Shown: piece by piece, positions 52,096-63,204 of the stretch
How positions within the stretch are numbered: the first letter of the stretch is position 1
How the letters are laid out: each line of letters opens with the position of its first letter
Assembly: GCF_028476545.1 (NCBI RefSeq)
Contig: NW_026732661.1
Location: forward strand, 1 to 64,000
DNA length: 64,000 bases
Direction: 5' to 3'
DNA from: Physella acuta
Taxonomy: Eukaryota > Mollusca > Gastropoda > Physidae
Translations under genes and position numbers: made by a program
The notes under the pieces: generated by a model
Database searches by the model: none
What the model was told of the DNA's origin: nothing
The model's input: only the letters and a program-made list of their open reading frames with translations

Positions 52096-55000
52096 GTCTA
52101 GCCTACTAGGGACTCTGCGCTCCCTGACCGACCTACGCAGAGGTATGTCAGGTACTGTGGGGTTACCGGCTGCTCTGGTCCCCGGCAATTGGACCTTATA
52201 AATTATGTGGCTGTAGCCTGGAGTAGCCGGCGGTATCACTTTGACCGGCCTTGGGGAGGGTGGTTGAGCCCGGGGAGGCACATATCTCCTGATCTGGGTG
52301 CTGGCCACCCGGCGGGTGCCAGAAGGGCCATCTTTCTTCTTAATGGCGTAACACCCGCCGGTGATCGGAGGTACTTCGACCACGACGTAAACTGTCGGGC
52401 CGTACAGATCCGCCATTTTGTGCCTGCCCAGGGGGTGCTGCCTTAACAGGACCAGGTCGCCTATGGCCAGTTCAGCGGCTGGCCTGTTATTGGCCTGTCT
52501 GTCCCTCTTGGTGGCCTCTATTTGCAGCCTCTCCTGGGCTAGTTTGTGCAGGCTGGCCAGTCGTGTTAGGTGGCCCTGGAGGTAATCTCCAGCACCACCA
52601 CTGTTTGCCGGAGGGGCTTGGTTTAAAAATAGGTCCAAGGGGATGGCTGCCTCCCGCCCAAACAACAGCTGGAACGGGGAGAAACCTGTTGACGAGTGCG
52701 GGGTTGTATTGTACAGGAAGACCAGCTCGGTCAGGTACCGAGGCCAGTCCTTCTTCTTGTCAACAGGTAGGGTCCGAAGCAGATCGTGTAGGGTCCGGTT
52801 GAACCTCTCTGCTTGGCCGTTTCCTTGGGGGTGGTATGCCGTTGTTCGGGACCTCTGTATCCCATAATGGTCGCACAGTTCGTGTATTACGGCTGCCCCA
52901 AAGCATTTGCCCTGGTCCGAGTGTAGTCGCCTGGGGACACCGTAGTGAACTATCCAGTTCTGCACCAGGGCCTTCGCCACGGTTTTGGCAGTCTGGTCCT
53001 TCGTCGGAACAGCAACTGTCCACTTGGTGAAAACATCGGTGAGAATCAATACATCCTCCGTACCGTCTGCCGCTTTGTCCATCAGGGTGAAGTCGACTGC
53101 CACAACCTCTAGGGGCATGGTGGCCAAAAGATGACCTTTAGGCTGGTGCACCTTCAGACTGGTCATTTTTGCGTGCTGGCAGCGGTCACATGCCTGGCAG
53201 TACTGGCGTATATCTGCCTCCATCCCCGGCCAGTAGCATCGTTGCCGTAACAGCTGCAGGCAGCGGTCTGGTCCTTGGTGGCCGTTGTCGTTGTGACTTA
53301 GACGGAGTACCTCTGGTCGTAGTTGATTGGGGATAACGCATTGTGCGATTTCCCCTTGACCTGGCAGTTTCACTGTGCGCTGTAGGATACCGTCCTTCAA
53401 CCTGAGTCTCGACTTTTGTCTCAGGAGAATCTGGGCTGGGAGTGATAAAGTCGAGGAATGTAATCTGTGGCCGGGCGTCAGGAAGGGTAGGATCTCCTGG
53501 ATGGTTGAGTCTACCTGTTGGGCATTCTTCACATCGGCCGGTAAGGCCGAAGACAAGAAATTGCAGTGGGCCTCCAGAGGGACAGGTTGAGGTGTTGATA
53601 TTGCCACCTCTGGTGGGACCCGTGTGGTGACCTGGTACACTCCGGAGTACTGGACTTCTGGATCTCTGGCTGCAGGCTTGTCCACAGGAAACCTGGACAG
53701 GGCATCCGCATTGGCATTGGATTTGCCGGACCTGTATTTTACTTCGAAGTCGAAGACATCTAGGTCAGCAATCCAGCGGTGCTCAGTTGCACCAGTCTTA
53801 GATGATTTAATGTAGCTAAGCGGATTGTTGTCTGTCAGTACCAATGTCTTGCTGCCCAGCAAATACCCTCTGAATTTTTCGGCCATGGCCCACTTCAAAG
53901 CCAAAAGTTCTAACTTGAGGGCACTATAGTTTTTCATGTTTTTTTCATTTACTCGGAGTGACCGGCTGGCGAAGGCTATTACCTTCACCCCATCCGCTTG
54001 TTTCTGGCTTAGGACTGCACCCAAACCGTAGCTGCTGGCATCTGTCTCTAGAATAAAGGGTAGGGTAAAGTCAGGGTAACCCAGAACAGGCGTGGTGGTC
54101 AAGGCCGTCTTAAGCCGGTTAAAGGCTGACTGTTGTTCTGGGCCCCACAGGTTGGTTATGTCCTGCCGTTTGTTTCGCTTGCCGAATTGTTCATGAGTAT
54201 TGGTGACCACTTGGTGAAGGGGCTGTGCTATGTTGGCAAAACCTTTAACAAATCTTCGGTAGTAGCTGGCAAGGCCCAAGAAAGAACGGAGTTCTTTTAG
54301 GGTCTTTGGGGGCTGCCACTCGCTGATGGCTGTAATTTTCCCTGGGTCAGTCTTCACACCATCCTTGGACACCACATGTCCCAGGTAGTGCACGCTCTCC
54401 GCCCCAAACACACATTTCTCAGGGTTAAGTTTGAGACCGATATCTCTCAGTCGTGCGAGTATTGTGCGCAGGTTGGCCAGGTGTGAGGTGAAGTCTGGGG
54501 CATATATCAGGATGTCATCCAGATAGGCCAGCATGATTCTCATGATGTGCTCACTCATTACCCCCTGCATTAATCTGGAAAAAGTCTGGACGGCGCCACA
54601 TAGGCCAAATGGCATTCTGGTCCACTGGTACAGACCAAAGGGAGTAACGAAGGCAGTCTTTTCTTGGTCTTCTTTAGCCATGGCAACCTGGTGGTAGCCA
54701 CTGGCTAAGTCCAGCGTGGAGAAGAAGGTTGACCCCGCCAGGGCATCCAAAGTTTCATCAATTCGGGGCAGCGGGAACGCATCCTTCCGGGTTATGCCAT
54801 TCAGCCTCCTGTAATCGCAGCATAACCGGATCTCGCCATTCTTTTTCTTCACGATGACCATTGGAGCTGCATAAGGGCTGGTGCTGGGTTGGATAATGCC
54901 CCTGGTAGTCAACCTTTCAATGTGTTCTTTAACCGCAGCGAACTCTGTAGGCGGAAGCCGGCGGTAGGGTAGCGCTACTGGTATGTCACTGGTTAGTGGG

Positions 55001-55998
55001 ATGCTGTGTTTAATTTTGTCCGTGAAACCCAACTGGTCGTCTGTCCAAGCAAAAACGTCTGTGAATTCCTGGAGTAATTTCTCCAGAGCCGCCCGCTGTG
55101 GTGGGTCTAGGGTTTCTGCCATCATGCTGGAAAACGAGGGCTCTGGCATGGAATCGTGGGTCTCGCTGGACAGGGATGAGTCTATGACCACCTCAGCAGC
55201 CAGAGAGTTGACCCTGAACTGCAGGTTTGGGGGGACCAGCTCGAACGGGTGGATTGTTGCTAGACAGGTCCTACTGGAGATGTAGACGGGCTCCTCAGAC
55301 AGGTTAGCCACCTGTACCGAGAAGAATCCCTCACGGCAGGAAGTTAGGCCTGGCACCACGAGCAGGTCCGGGTGAAATGGCTGTTCCAATGGCTGTACCA
55401 GCATGTCATCCACCATTCTGGGGTCTCCTCCCGTCGCTCGAATGGTTGATATGCTCTTGGCAGGCACCAGAGTTCTCTCGCGGGGGCTGAGGGCTTTGCC
55501 CTCTCGCCATACCTTCGGTGTCGCAGCAGGTGGCTTGACCAGATGGGCCAATGTGGTCAGGTCTTGGAGAATGTTCATGCCCAGCAGGCAAGGTGGAGCT
55601 GGGCCGCCTACTGGGTCTCTGATGACCAGGAACCCCTTGTCACAAAGTTTTTCTTTGTTGACTTCAATGTCAGTAATAAAATAGCCATTGTATGGGATGG
55701 CCAACCCATTTGCTGCTCTCAGGGATAGATGGGTGCCTGTTTCTAGCACAATGTTTTTTAGGCTGCAGTTGAAAAATGTTTCTGTGACTGTGCTAACCTG
55801 GGAGCCACTGTCTATAACAGCAGTCACCGGTACACCTTCTATGTAGATAGTCAGAGTGGGACAGTGTCCAACCAGTTTGTGTATGGTGGAGCCTGGGCCT
55901 GGCCCCCCAGCAGTGGGACTCCGATCTACTGAGGGCCCCCGTTTTTTGCAAGCCGGCAATGACGGGCTAAGTGGCCTTGTTGGTGGCAATTGTAACAT
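52090..55998 (-). CDS. Gypsy element pol (protease, RT, RNase H, integrase)
   Basis: An open frame of 1302 codons on the minus strand. In order: an aspartic protease (VIDSGSQVSTV), Ty3/gypsy reverse transcriptase (LAYLDDILIY), RNase H (ETDASSYGLG) and integrase. The integrase has an HHCC zinc region (HNDNGHQG..CQACDRCQ) and a core with DFTLMD, HSDQGKCF and an ERFNRTLH helix. The C-terminal chromatin-binding region is short. Retroelement gene, not host. Confidence 0.93.
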   Translation of the reverse strand: MLQLPPTRPLSPSLPACKKRGPSVDRSPTAGGPGPGSTIHKLVGHCPTLTIYIEGVPVTAVIDSGSQVSTVTETFFNCSLKNIVLETGTHLSLRAANGLAIPYNGYFITDIEVNKEKLCDKGFLVIRDPVGGPAPPCLLGMNILQDLTTLAHLVKPPAATPKVWREGKALSPRERTLVPAKSISTIRATGGDPRMVDDMLVQPLEQPFHPDLLVVPGLTSCREGFFSVQVANLSEEPVYISSRTCLATIHPFELVPPNLQFRVNSLAAEVVIDSSLSSETHDSMPEPSFSSMMAETLDPPQRAALEKLLQEFTDVFAWTDDQLGFTDKIKHSIPLTSDIPVALPYRRLPPTEFAAVKEHIERLTTRGIIQPSTSPYAAPMVIVKKKNGEIRLCCDYRRLNGITRKDAFPLPRIDETLDALAGSTFFSTLDLASGYHQVAMAKEDQEKTAFVTPFGLYQWTRMPFGLCGAVQTFSRLMQGVMSEHIMRIMLAYLDDILIYAPDFTSHLANLRTILARLRDIGLKLNPEKCVFGAESVHYLGHVVSKDGVKTDPGKITAISEWQPPKTLKELRSFLGLASYYRRFVKGFANIAQPLHQVVTNTHEQFGKRNKRQDITNLWGPEQQSAFNRLKTALTTTPVLGYPDFTLPFILETDASSYGLGAVLSQKQADGVKVIAFASRSLRVNEKNMKNYSALKLELLALKWAMAEKFRGYLLGSKTLVLTDNNPLSYIKSSKTGATEHRWIADLDVFDFEVKYRSGKSNANADALSRFPVDKPAARDPEVQYSGVYQVTTRVPPEVAISTPQPVPLEAHCNFLSSALPADVKNAQQVDSTIQEILPFLTPGHRLHSSTLSLPAQILLRQKSRLRLKDGILQRTVKLPGQGEIAQCVIPNQLRPEVLRLSHNDNGHQGPDRCLQLLRQRCYWPGMEADIRQYCQACDRCQHAKMTSLKVHQPKGHLLATMPLEVVAVDFTLMDKAADGTEDVLILTDVFTKWTVAVPTKDQTAKTVAKALVQNWIVHYGVPRRLHSDQGKCFGAAVIHELCDHYGIQRSRTTAYHPQGNGQAERFNRTLHDLLRTLPVDKKKDWPRYLTELVFLYNTTPHSSTGFSPFQLLFGREAAIPLDLFLNQAPPANSGGAGDYLQGHLTRLASLHKLAQERLQIEATKRDRQANNRPAAELAIGDLVLLRQHPLGRHKMADLYGPTVYVVVEVPPITGGCYAIKKKDGPSGTRRVASTQIRRYVPPRAQPPSPRPVKVIPPATPGYSHIIYKVQLPGTRAAGNPTVPDIPLRRSVRERRVPSRLDL

Positions 55999-56783
55999 GT
56001 TCTTGTTTCCGCCTCTGGACGTCGGCGGAGTACCCTTCGACCAGCTGGCACTTGGGGAAAGGCAGCAGGGGGGTTCTGGGCCAAATGGGTCAACAGGGCT
56101 GACAGCTGCTCTGCTAGCCTGTCTACCTTGTCTTCTAGCTTGGATCTGGGCAAGGCTGGTTCTTCCTTGGGGCGGGCCTGTAGAGCTGCTACATAGGCAG
56201 GTTCTGCCCCTGGATCCTCATCTCCGGACCACCTGATGGCTGCGTCTCGTAGAGCCATAAAGGGGGTTTTGGGGTCGTGGAACACAAGTTCTTGGAGCTG
56301 ACGTCGGACCGAGGACTGGCTCAGGTTTTCAAGGAACTGGTCCCGAAGAAATTCCGTGTCGGTCTGTGGGACCTGCAGGGTGCCCTGCCTTGCAACAAGG
56401 GTCTTGAATGCCCGGTGTAGGCGGTGTGAGTAGGCCCTCACTGACTCATGTGGGCCCTGTTGCACCGTTTGGAATTGAGCCATGAGCTGCGAGACGCTCC
56501 TCTTCTCGCCATACACCTCCCGGAGGAGCCTGATGGTGGCTTCCGGGTCGCGGTTCAGGTCGTCACCCCTGCAACTCAGCTCCTCCCGCACTGCCTCGCC
56601 CAGGTACTGCCAGAGGAGGTCCTTCTGCTCATCGGCCGTGAGATCCTTCCTGACCTTCCAGGCAGCCCGGACTTCTTCAATGAAGCGATCCACCTCAGAG
56701 GCATGGCTGTCTCCATGAAACCTCCTAATGTGGACCTCCCTGGGTGGGACGATGATTATGTTGGTCGATGCAGCCTCCGCCAT
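55926..56783 (-). CDS. Gypsy element gag
   Basis: 285 codons. An N-terminal capsid-like helical region (about 15-180) is followed by a coiled-coil-like stretch and one CCHC zinc knuckle (CYNCHQQGHLARHC) near the C-terminus. Its end overlaps the start of the pol open frame by about 70 bases in another frame, an arrangement this family commonly handles by programmed frameshifting. Confidence 0.88.
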   Translation of the reverse strand: MAEAASTNIIIVPPREVHIRRFHGDSHASEVDRFIEEVRAAWKVRKDLTADEQKDLLWQYLGEAVREELSCRGDDLNRDPEATIRLLREVYGEKRSVSQLMAQFQTVQQGPHESVRAYSHRLHRAFKTLVARQGTLQVPQTDTEFLRDQFLENLSQSSVRRQLQELVFHDPKTPFMALRDAAIRWSGDEDPGAEPAYVAALQARPKEEPALPRSKLEDKVDRLAEQLSALLTHLAQNPPAAFPQVPAGRRVLRRRPEAETRTCYNCHQQGHLARHCRLAKNGGPQ

Positions 56784-56960
56784 CTCGTCCTAATTGGGTG
56801 TTGAGACTACAAACAATTCCTACACTAAACAAAAACTAAACACATATGGTTCCAAAAAGGGCCTATCAAAACAAAAAATTTATCTAAGCTACACTAGCCC
56901 TAACAAAAAAAACAAAAATTTAACTAGACTAAAGCACTGACCCCACTCGTGCTACCAATT

Positions 56961-57722
56961 TGTAAGCCCTGCTAGGGGGGGATACCTTAAAATCTACCCT
57001 TCTAGGCTTAACTAACTAATCTGTCCGGTCAGTGCAACCATGGTAGAACCCACAGTGGTTGAACCCTAACCTTAGTCTAAATAATAAGCTACTAAAATAA
57101 AACAAAAACTTTCACAGTTAATAAAATTTATTGCATGGAACCAAAAGTTATAAAATAAGAATAGATATAAACTGACACAAAACAGAACCAAACGAAACAA
57201 ACTTTTTACATCAAACACAACACCCAATTTCGGACTACGTCCTAGAAAAAGGAAAACAAATAAATTAATTACTTTACAAAGAAAAGTTATATACAAAGCA
57301 TTAACCACAGGCTGGCTGGATGGTGCGAATTTGCTATTCTTTTCACCCGATGACCAGAGAGACTGCCTGCTCCCTTCACCGCAGCTTTACACACAAAAGA
57401 CAGAGTTCAACAAGCCGGAACCCGACTTCCACACACCTCACACGCTACACGTAAACAAATAGTCCCTAATTCACGGATAACAAACCAAACACGACGAAAC
57501 ATGCAACAGAATATTATAAAAAGACACTTACTATAAACAATGACAACAATATAAACGAAATATATATAAACTAGCTATAACCAGGGACATAAACAGTGAG
57601 ACAGCGGCGCCATAATACGGGACTACACAACTAAAAAAATACGAACAATTTACGACATGAAACGAAACGATACATTCGCCTTCTAAGTTACAAATAATAA
57701 AAATACACTCCAGCCGCTCACA
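56961..57722 (-). repeat. 5' LTR of the gypsy element
   Basis: 762 bp, the mate of 51076-51837. Transcription of the element would start here and run leftwards. Confidence 0.9.
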
Positions 57723-57752
57723 TATATGCATAAAGCGATGCTATTAATTTAG

Positions 57753-57927
57753 AACCCAAATCCTCCCCACCCCCGGTCAACATTTGTCCACTTTGGGCAG
57801 ACCCCCACCCCTCTAAGCTAACTTACTTTAAACTAACTCAGTAAAAGACATGGTGTGTGAGTGTACAATCATTGTATGCGTATTTGTGTGTGTGTCTGTA
57901 TGCATACAGCGATGCTATTAATTTAGT
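57753..57927 (+). repeat. Second copy of a tandem repeat of about 180 bp
   Basis: It repeats 50910-51075 plus 57723-57752 (AACCCAAATCCTCC, CAGACCCCCACCCC, GTGTACAATCATTGTATGCG, AGCGATGCTATTAATTTAG). The LTR element landed inside the first copy. Confidence 0.8.
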
Positions 57928-57959
57928 GATTTTTTTTCTATCACCATTTTTTTCCCGTT

Positions 57960-58085
57960 TATGCCAAAGACACATGGGGCAGAAGAAGTAGAGTTCATCT
58001 GCTTCAAAGACCTTGGCAAATGAAAGAATAGTGTGGTCAGCCGCCTTTTTTCCCTAACTTAAGTTAGGTACCCATCAGAAATCTC
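57960..58085 (-). mobile_element. Partial tRNA-derived SINE
   Basis: Reversed tail and body modules of the 5155-5388 family (GCAGAAGAAGTAGAGTTCAT, GGTACCCATCAGAA). The tRNA-like head is missing. Confidence 0.6.
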
Positions 58086-58434
58086 TTATTAAATAATGGT
58101 ACTTAGTGTTGAATGTAGAATGTGCTGAGAATAATAAATTATTATTGCCTTAATAGTCTTGTTTTATTTTAGTGAATTGTTTCTATATATGAACCAAAAA
58201 CTATATGAGCTCAATAAATGTGTGGGCTTTTTTTTTTTAACACAGAAAAAAAGTTTTAAAATTATTGTTTGTTGTCGTCAGACTCTTCATTATGATAAGT
58301 CGTAAGGCTACATTTAGTTCAGGACCTCTAGGCGTATATGTTTTCTTCATCATTTGCTTACCACAAAGGGATGAATATAATAAACATTGATATGATGATT
58401 TCACTACATTGTTGTTGTTTTGTTTTATTAAACC

Positions 58435-58618
58435 TCGGTAGACGAGGGTATAGTGTAGTTATCACTACGACCATCCGCTTTTGTTACCCCAATATGAGTC
58501 AGGTACTCATCAGAGCTGGGTAGACTCGGGGGACGTCATACATACTCGAGCCACGTATCCGAACTCACGACCTTTGGGTTTGCAATGGTAAGCTCTATCG
58601 TTCAATCACGCCATCCCA
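58435..58618 (-). mobile_element. tRNA-derived SINE, diverged
   Basis: Reversed copy with GTCAGGTACTCATCAGAGC, a reversed B box and a CACGCCATCCCATC head end. Confidence 0.65.
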
Positions 58619-59150
58619 TCAACTAGATCGTCTACTAAAAAAAATCACCACATACAGCGTGTGTAAACACCACCGTTTGCTAAAATATCACCAGAACACC
58701 ATGTTTTACCTAAACTTACGTTGACGTATTTGTATAATAAATAAACCACTAAGTCAGGGGATGTAACTGAATTAAACAACGCTTTGTTTTCCTAGTGTAA
58801 TAAATGGAAACGTTGAACTGGATACTAGAGAGATGATCAGCAGGTACTCGATAACAGGAAGACTATTGCAACACCCCACACCACCTGACTTGACAATGGA
58901 TTCACTTCATGTAAGGAGCATGGTCACATTGGAAGAACAAGAAGACAGGACTGACAACCTTCAATAAACATCAGATCAAGCATATAGATCCTCCGTTTTA
59001 ACCTTTATTCAAGACATCTGTCTACTGACAGATAGATATGAAATTGGTTGGCATAAAAGAAGGGCCTCTTTCTGACATTACTCCCGGGCCAATAGGGGGG
59101 GGGAGGAGGGCACTTGAAACTTCTGAGGAGAGAATAACACTCAACCAACT
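58619..59150. other. Intergenic DNA, no gene seen
   Basis: Short ORFs only, with a G run near 59095. Nothing recognisable. Confidence 0.5.
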
Positions 59151-59156
59151 AAAGTA

Positions 59157-59965
59157 TACGAGCCGACCCGCGGCGTATCATACGCCGCTACTTAGTGGTT
59201 TTATTTTCTACTTCTCAGTAATTCATAATTTGTGAATTCGACAGTACCAATACTGTCAATGAAAATATTTGCTTTAAAACACTACCCCCCCCCCCCCTTT
59301 CCCTCAACCCCCTACCCTATACCCCCCCCCCCCCCCCGTGAAAGCAGCCTCCTCTTAGTTACCTCCTCTAAGTTTACAATAGTTTCAAACTAAATTATCT
59401 GCCCCTAATAGCCGTCACTAAACCCGGCTATACGAATGTAAGCATTTAGAGTGAACACCGCTCACCAGACCATGTGGGGGGGGGGGGGGAGTGGGGGTGG
59501 TAGTGATAGAGAGGAAGAGAGGGGACTGCAAGGCGCAGTATGCATCTTGTTTTCTAACGTCTCCCAGAAGAAAATTATATATATACGAGCCGGCCCGCGG
59601 CATATCATACGCCGCTATTTAGTTGTTTTTTTTTTCTACTTTTCAGTAATTCATAATTTGTGAATTCGACAGTACCAATACTGTCACTGAAAATATTTCT
59701 TTAAAACACTATAAGTAGCTCGTTAAGGACGATAACCCTCCCCCCTCCCTCCGTTAAAGTAAACTCCACTTAGTCCCCCCCCCCCCCCCCACGTTTAAAA
59801 TCGTTTCAAACTAAATTATCTGCCCCTAATAGACGTCACTTAACCCGGATCTGTTTGTAAACATTTAGCGTGAACCACAGCTCACAAGACCATGTAAGGG
59901 TGGAGGTGGTAGGGAGCGCGTTTACAGCTTGTTTTCTAACGTCTCCCAGAAGAGAATTATATATA
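59157..59965. repeat. Tandem duplication of about 430 bp
   Basis: Two units start at about 59157 and 59584 with ACGAGCCGGCCCGCGG, then ATCATACGCCGCTA and TTCAGTAATTCATAATTTGT, then long C runs, then AACCCGG..GTAAACATTTAG and ACGTCTCCCAGAAG. A diverged third copy of the first 100 bp lies at about 61640-61730. Confidence 0.85.
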
Positions 59966-60409
59966 TATAGATAGATATTTTTATGTTTTTTCTTGTTTCG
60001 TCCTGACCGTTTTTTTTTCCGAATTGCAGCACCTTTTCTCATGAAGTAAGTCTAATTTTATACAAGCAGCTATACAAGAATACAGGTCGCTGCCCAACGT
60101 GTAGTCTGTTATAACACTACTTACTTACTACCAGGAGACTGGCGTTTTAATTATTACCACGTGTCTTATTATACAACTCTGTACAGGTGAAACTGATTGA
60201 GTCTTAAGACCTATCTCTATCATTACTACAGCCAAAAGCTATTTCTAATTTTAAGATGGCAAATGCTTTAAAACCTGGCCAAGCCTTAATGTTTAGGTTT
60301 TTACTTTCTCGTATACAAAGTATAGAAGAAGTATTGCAACCGTGCAAAAAATCATAATCGAGATTTTCACAAATCGCGACGTTTTACACATCCCTGTGTT
60401 TTGCAATTT

Positions 60410-60472
60410 CGTCCGTGTGTGTATGTTTGTGTGTGTGTATGTTTGTGTGTGTATGTTTGTGTGTGTATGTTT
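60410..60472. repeat. GTATGTTTGTGT microsatellite, left of the foldback element
   Basis: Compound (GT)n with TATGTTT interruptions. It continues at 61161-61240 on the other side of the foldback element in the same orientation. Confidence 0.9.
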
Positions 60473-61160
60473 GGGGAACAGGGCATTTCCCCCCTGTCAA
60501 TTACCCCCGGACATTCCCCCCCCCCCCGACATTACCCCCCAGAGTAATTAACCCCCCCCTGTCAATTACCCCCCTGTCAATTACCCGCCGCCCAGTAGGA
60601 CATTACCCCCCCCCGGAAGGGTTAGAGTTAGGGTTAGGGTTAGGGTTAGGGTTAGGGTTAGGGTTAGGGTTAGGGTTAGGGTTAGGGTAAGGGTTAGGGT
60701 TAGGGTTAGGGTTAGGGCTAGGGTTAGGGCTAGGGTTAGGGCTAGGGCTAGGGCTAGGGCTAAGGTTAGGGCTAGGGCTAGGGCTAGGGCTTGGGTTAGG
60801 GTTAGGGTTAGGGTTAGGGTTAGGGTTAGGGTTAGGGTTAGGGTTAGGGTTAGGGTTAGGGTTAGGGTTAGGGTTAGGGTTAGGGTTAGGGTTGTGTCTA
60901 GCGTTGGTTTTGGTTTTGTGTGAAGTTTTAGGCTAAGGTGGACGCTTAGGTTTTGGTCTTTTTCTTAAGGTTTGGATTAAAGTAGTATATAGGTATAGAA
61001 TTCTAGTTAGAGTTAGGATTCTAACTTTAGAGGGGGGGGGGGGGTAATTTCCCCCGGGGGGGGTAATTGACAAGGCGGTAATTGCTACGGGGGTAAATAG
61101 GGGGGTAAATGTCCGGGGGGGGGGGGGGTAATTTCCAGGGGGGTAATGTCCTGTAGCCCC
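60473..61160. mobile_element. Candidate foldback element carrying telomeric repeats
   Basis: The left end reads GGGGAACAGGGCATTTCCCC and the right end, inverted, GGGGCTACAGGACATTACCC. The inverted similarity continues through AATTACCCCC and GGACATT modules for about 130 bp. ATGTTT flanks both sides, though it lies in a microsatellite that contains that word. Inside are about 280 bp of TTAGGG repeats and a spacer. No coding capacity. The class is unknown. Confidence 0.65.
60612..60893 (+). repeat. Interstitial telomeric repeat (TTAGGG)n
   Basis: About 46 hexamers. A central block (about 60715-60795) is rich in the GGGCTA variant, and both ends are nearly perfect. Non-telomeric sequence continues on both sides, so this is not a chromosome end within the window. 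Confidence 0.95.
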
Positions 61161-61240
61161 ATGTTTGTGTGTGTATGTTTGTGTGTGTATGTTTGTGTAT
61201 GTATGTTTGTGTGTGTATGTTTGTGTGTGTATGTCTAACT
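61161..61240. repeat. GTATGTTTGTGT microsatellite, right of the foldback element
   Basis: Continuation of the 60410-60472 repeat. Confidence 0.9.
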
Positions 61241-61972
61241 GTGAACACGATAACTTGAGTACCATTACAGCTAGGTTGATGAAAGTTGTAATTCTGTTTA
61301 AAAACTTTGCAGCGATTCCCGGTAACCGGAAGTGGAACTTATTCTACTTTTGGTTTTCCAAAAGCCTATAACTTGAGTAGGCTACTGTTTCGGATAGATA
61401 GAAAAAAAATTAACAAATAAGTAAAAGATCTAATTAGCTGTTTGCTGTCAAATTTTGAGTAATTTCCGGTGACCGGAAGTAGTCATTTACGCTATCAGCG
61501 ACTTCTCAAAAAACGCCTATGAATTTATATCGTACTAACGTTCTGCACTATTATAAACACATTGTTTGCTGTTCACTTGGTGCGCATTTTTTGTCTGGGT
61601 GATTCTAGTCTATTTTCAAAAAGTTTAAGTATTAAAACTACCCTAGGCGTAGCATACATCGTTATTATGTTTTTTTTTCTACTTTCATATTCAAAATTAT
61701 TCATAATTTGTTAATTCAACACTACCCTTTTTTTTTTAGTGTTTCAGTTAACCTGCTCACCCTAAAAGTCTAGTAGATAGCTTCCTTGTCATTTTAGATG
61801 TTTTCAGATCCTGCCCGAAAATGTTGTCATTGTTGTCATGAGAATAAATGTAGGAAATAGATATTGTCTTATCAGCGTTTCTTGGAAGCGTTGCGCCGCT
61901 TCCTACATTGGCTAATGTAGGTTACGCTCATATCCTGAGTTCCTCTCACACTCACCCTTCTTCCCTCATTCT

Positions 61973-61977
<5 letters not shown>
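61241..61977. other. Intergenic DNA, no gene seen
   Basis: It contains two related segments with TTCCGGTGACCGGAAGT-like words (near 61315 and 61466) and the third copy of the 59157 repeat. No gene. Confidence 0.5.
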
Positions 61978-62011
<34 letters not shown>

Positions 62012-62038
62012 ACACACACTCTCTCTCTCTCTCTCTCT
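61977..62038. repeat. (CA)n(CT)n compound microsatellite
   Basis: About 40 bp of CA dinucleotide, then about 20 bp of CT dinucleotide. Confidence 0.95.
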
Positions 62039-62367
62039 ACGAATCTGCAATGACGGAACTACACTTTGCGTGACCCATATTCTTACTACGGTATCTTTTC
62101 TTAAATTTTGTTATGGTAAATATTTACAATGATGCTCATTTAGCACGTTTGAAGTAATCTACATAGGTTATATTTGGCAAAACTAGGCGGTGTAAATAAC
62201 ATGTTATATTGGCAGGTGAAGGTCGTGTAAACAGCTCACGATATATTAACAGACGAAGGTCATGTAAATAGCATATGTTTTCTCTCTTATGGACTCTGAA
62301 ATGTGACGAAATTTATTCAGATTTATTAACGAACACATTGTCGGTTCCTACCCACGCTGTTATGTGG

Positions 62368-62632
62368 AGTGGGATGGAGTGGTCTAGCGGTAAAGAGATA
62401 GACTTCTAACCCGAAAGTATCGAGTTCGAATTCAGGTTCAAGTTAGTAGACCGTCCCTGAGTCCACCCAACGCTGATGGGTATCTAACTCACGTTAGGGA
62501 AAGTAAAGACGGCTGGGCATAGTGCTGACCACACTATCTCTTCATATGCCGAGGTTACAGAAACAAGTGACCTCTACTTCATTTGCCCTATAGACCGTCA
62601 GGTTTGAAAAGGGAACTTTTTTTACTTTTTAA
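62368..62632 (+). mobile_element. Full-length tRNA-derived SINE
   Basis: The best preserved copy: A box region (GTGGTCTAGCGGTAAAG), B box (GAGTTCGAATTC), body (GATGGGTATCTAACTCACG, AAAGTAAAGACGGCTG) and tail module (ACCTCTACTTCATTTGCCC, GGTTTGAAAAGGG), then a T-rich end. Confidence 0.88.
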
Positions 62633-62706
62633 AGCTCACGATGTGATAGATTCAGTGGTGTTACCCGGTGCGGCACGTAATGGTGTCACCCCCCCCCCCT
62701 TTCGAA

Positions 62707-63204
<498 letters not shown>

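Larger units (their letters stand above)
51076..57722 (-). mobile_element. Ty3/gypsy LTR retrotransposon, looks whole
   Basis: 762-bp LTRs at 51076-51837 and 56961-57722 are equal in length and look the same by eye. They have TG..CA ends and a TATA target duplication at 51072-51075 and 57723-57726. On the minus strand a primer-binding-site-like TGGTAGCACGAGTGG follows the 5' LTR. Then come gag, pol and a purine-rich tract before the 3' LTR. It sits tail-to-tail with gene C. Near-identical LTRs imply a very young insertion. Confidence 0.93.

Noticed and set aside
52189-56804. Plus-strand ORFs opposite the gypsy element
   Set aside because: Shadows of the long minus-strand gag and pol frames.
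60612-60893. A chromosome end
   Set aside because: Non-telomeric sequence continues for kilobases on both sides, and the tract is enclosed by inverted repeats.
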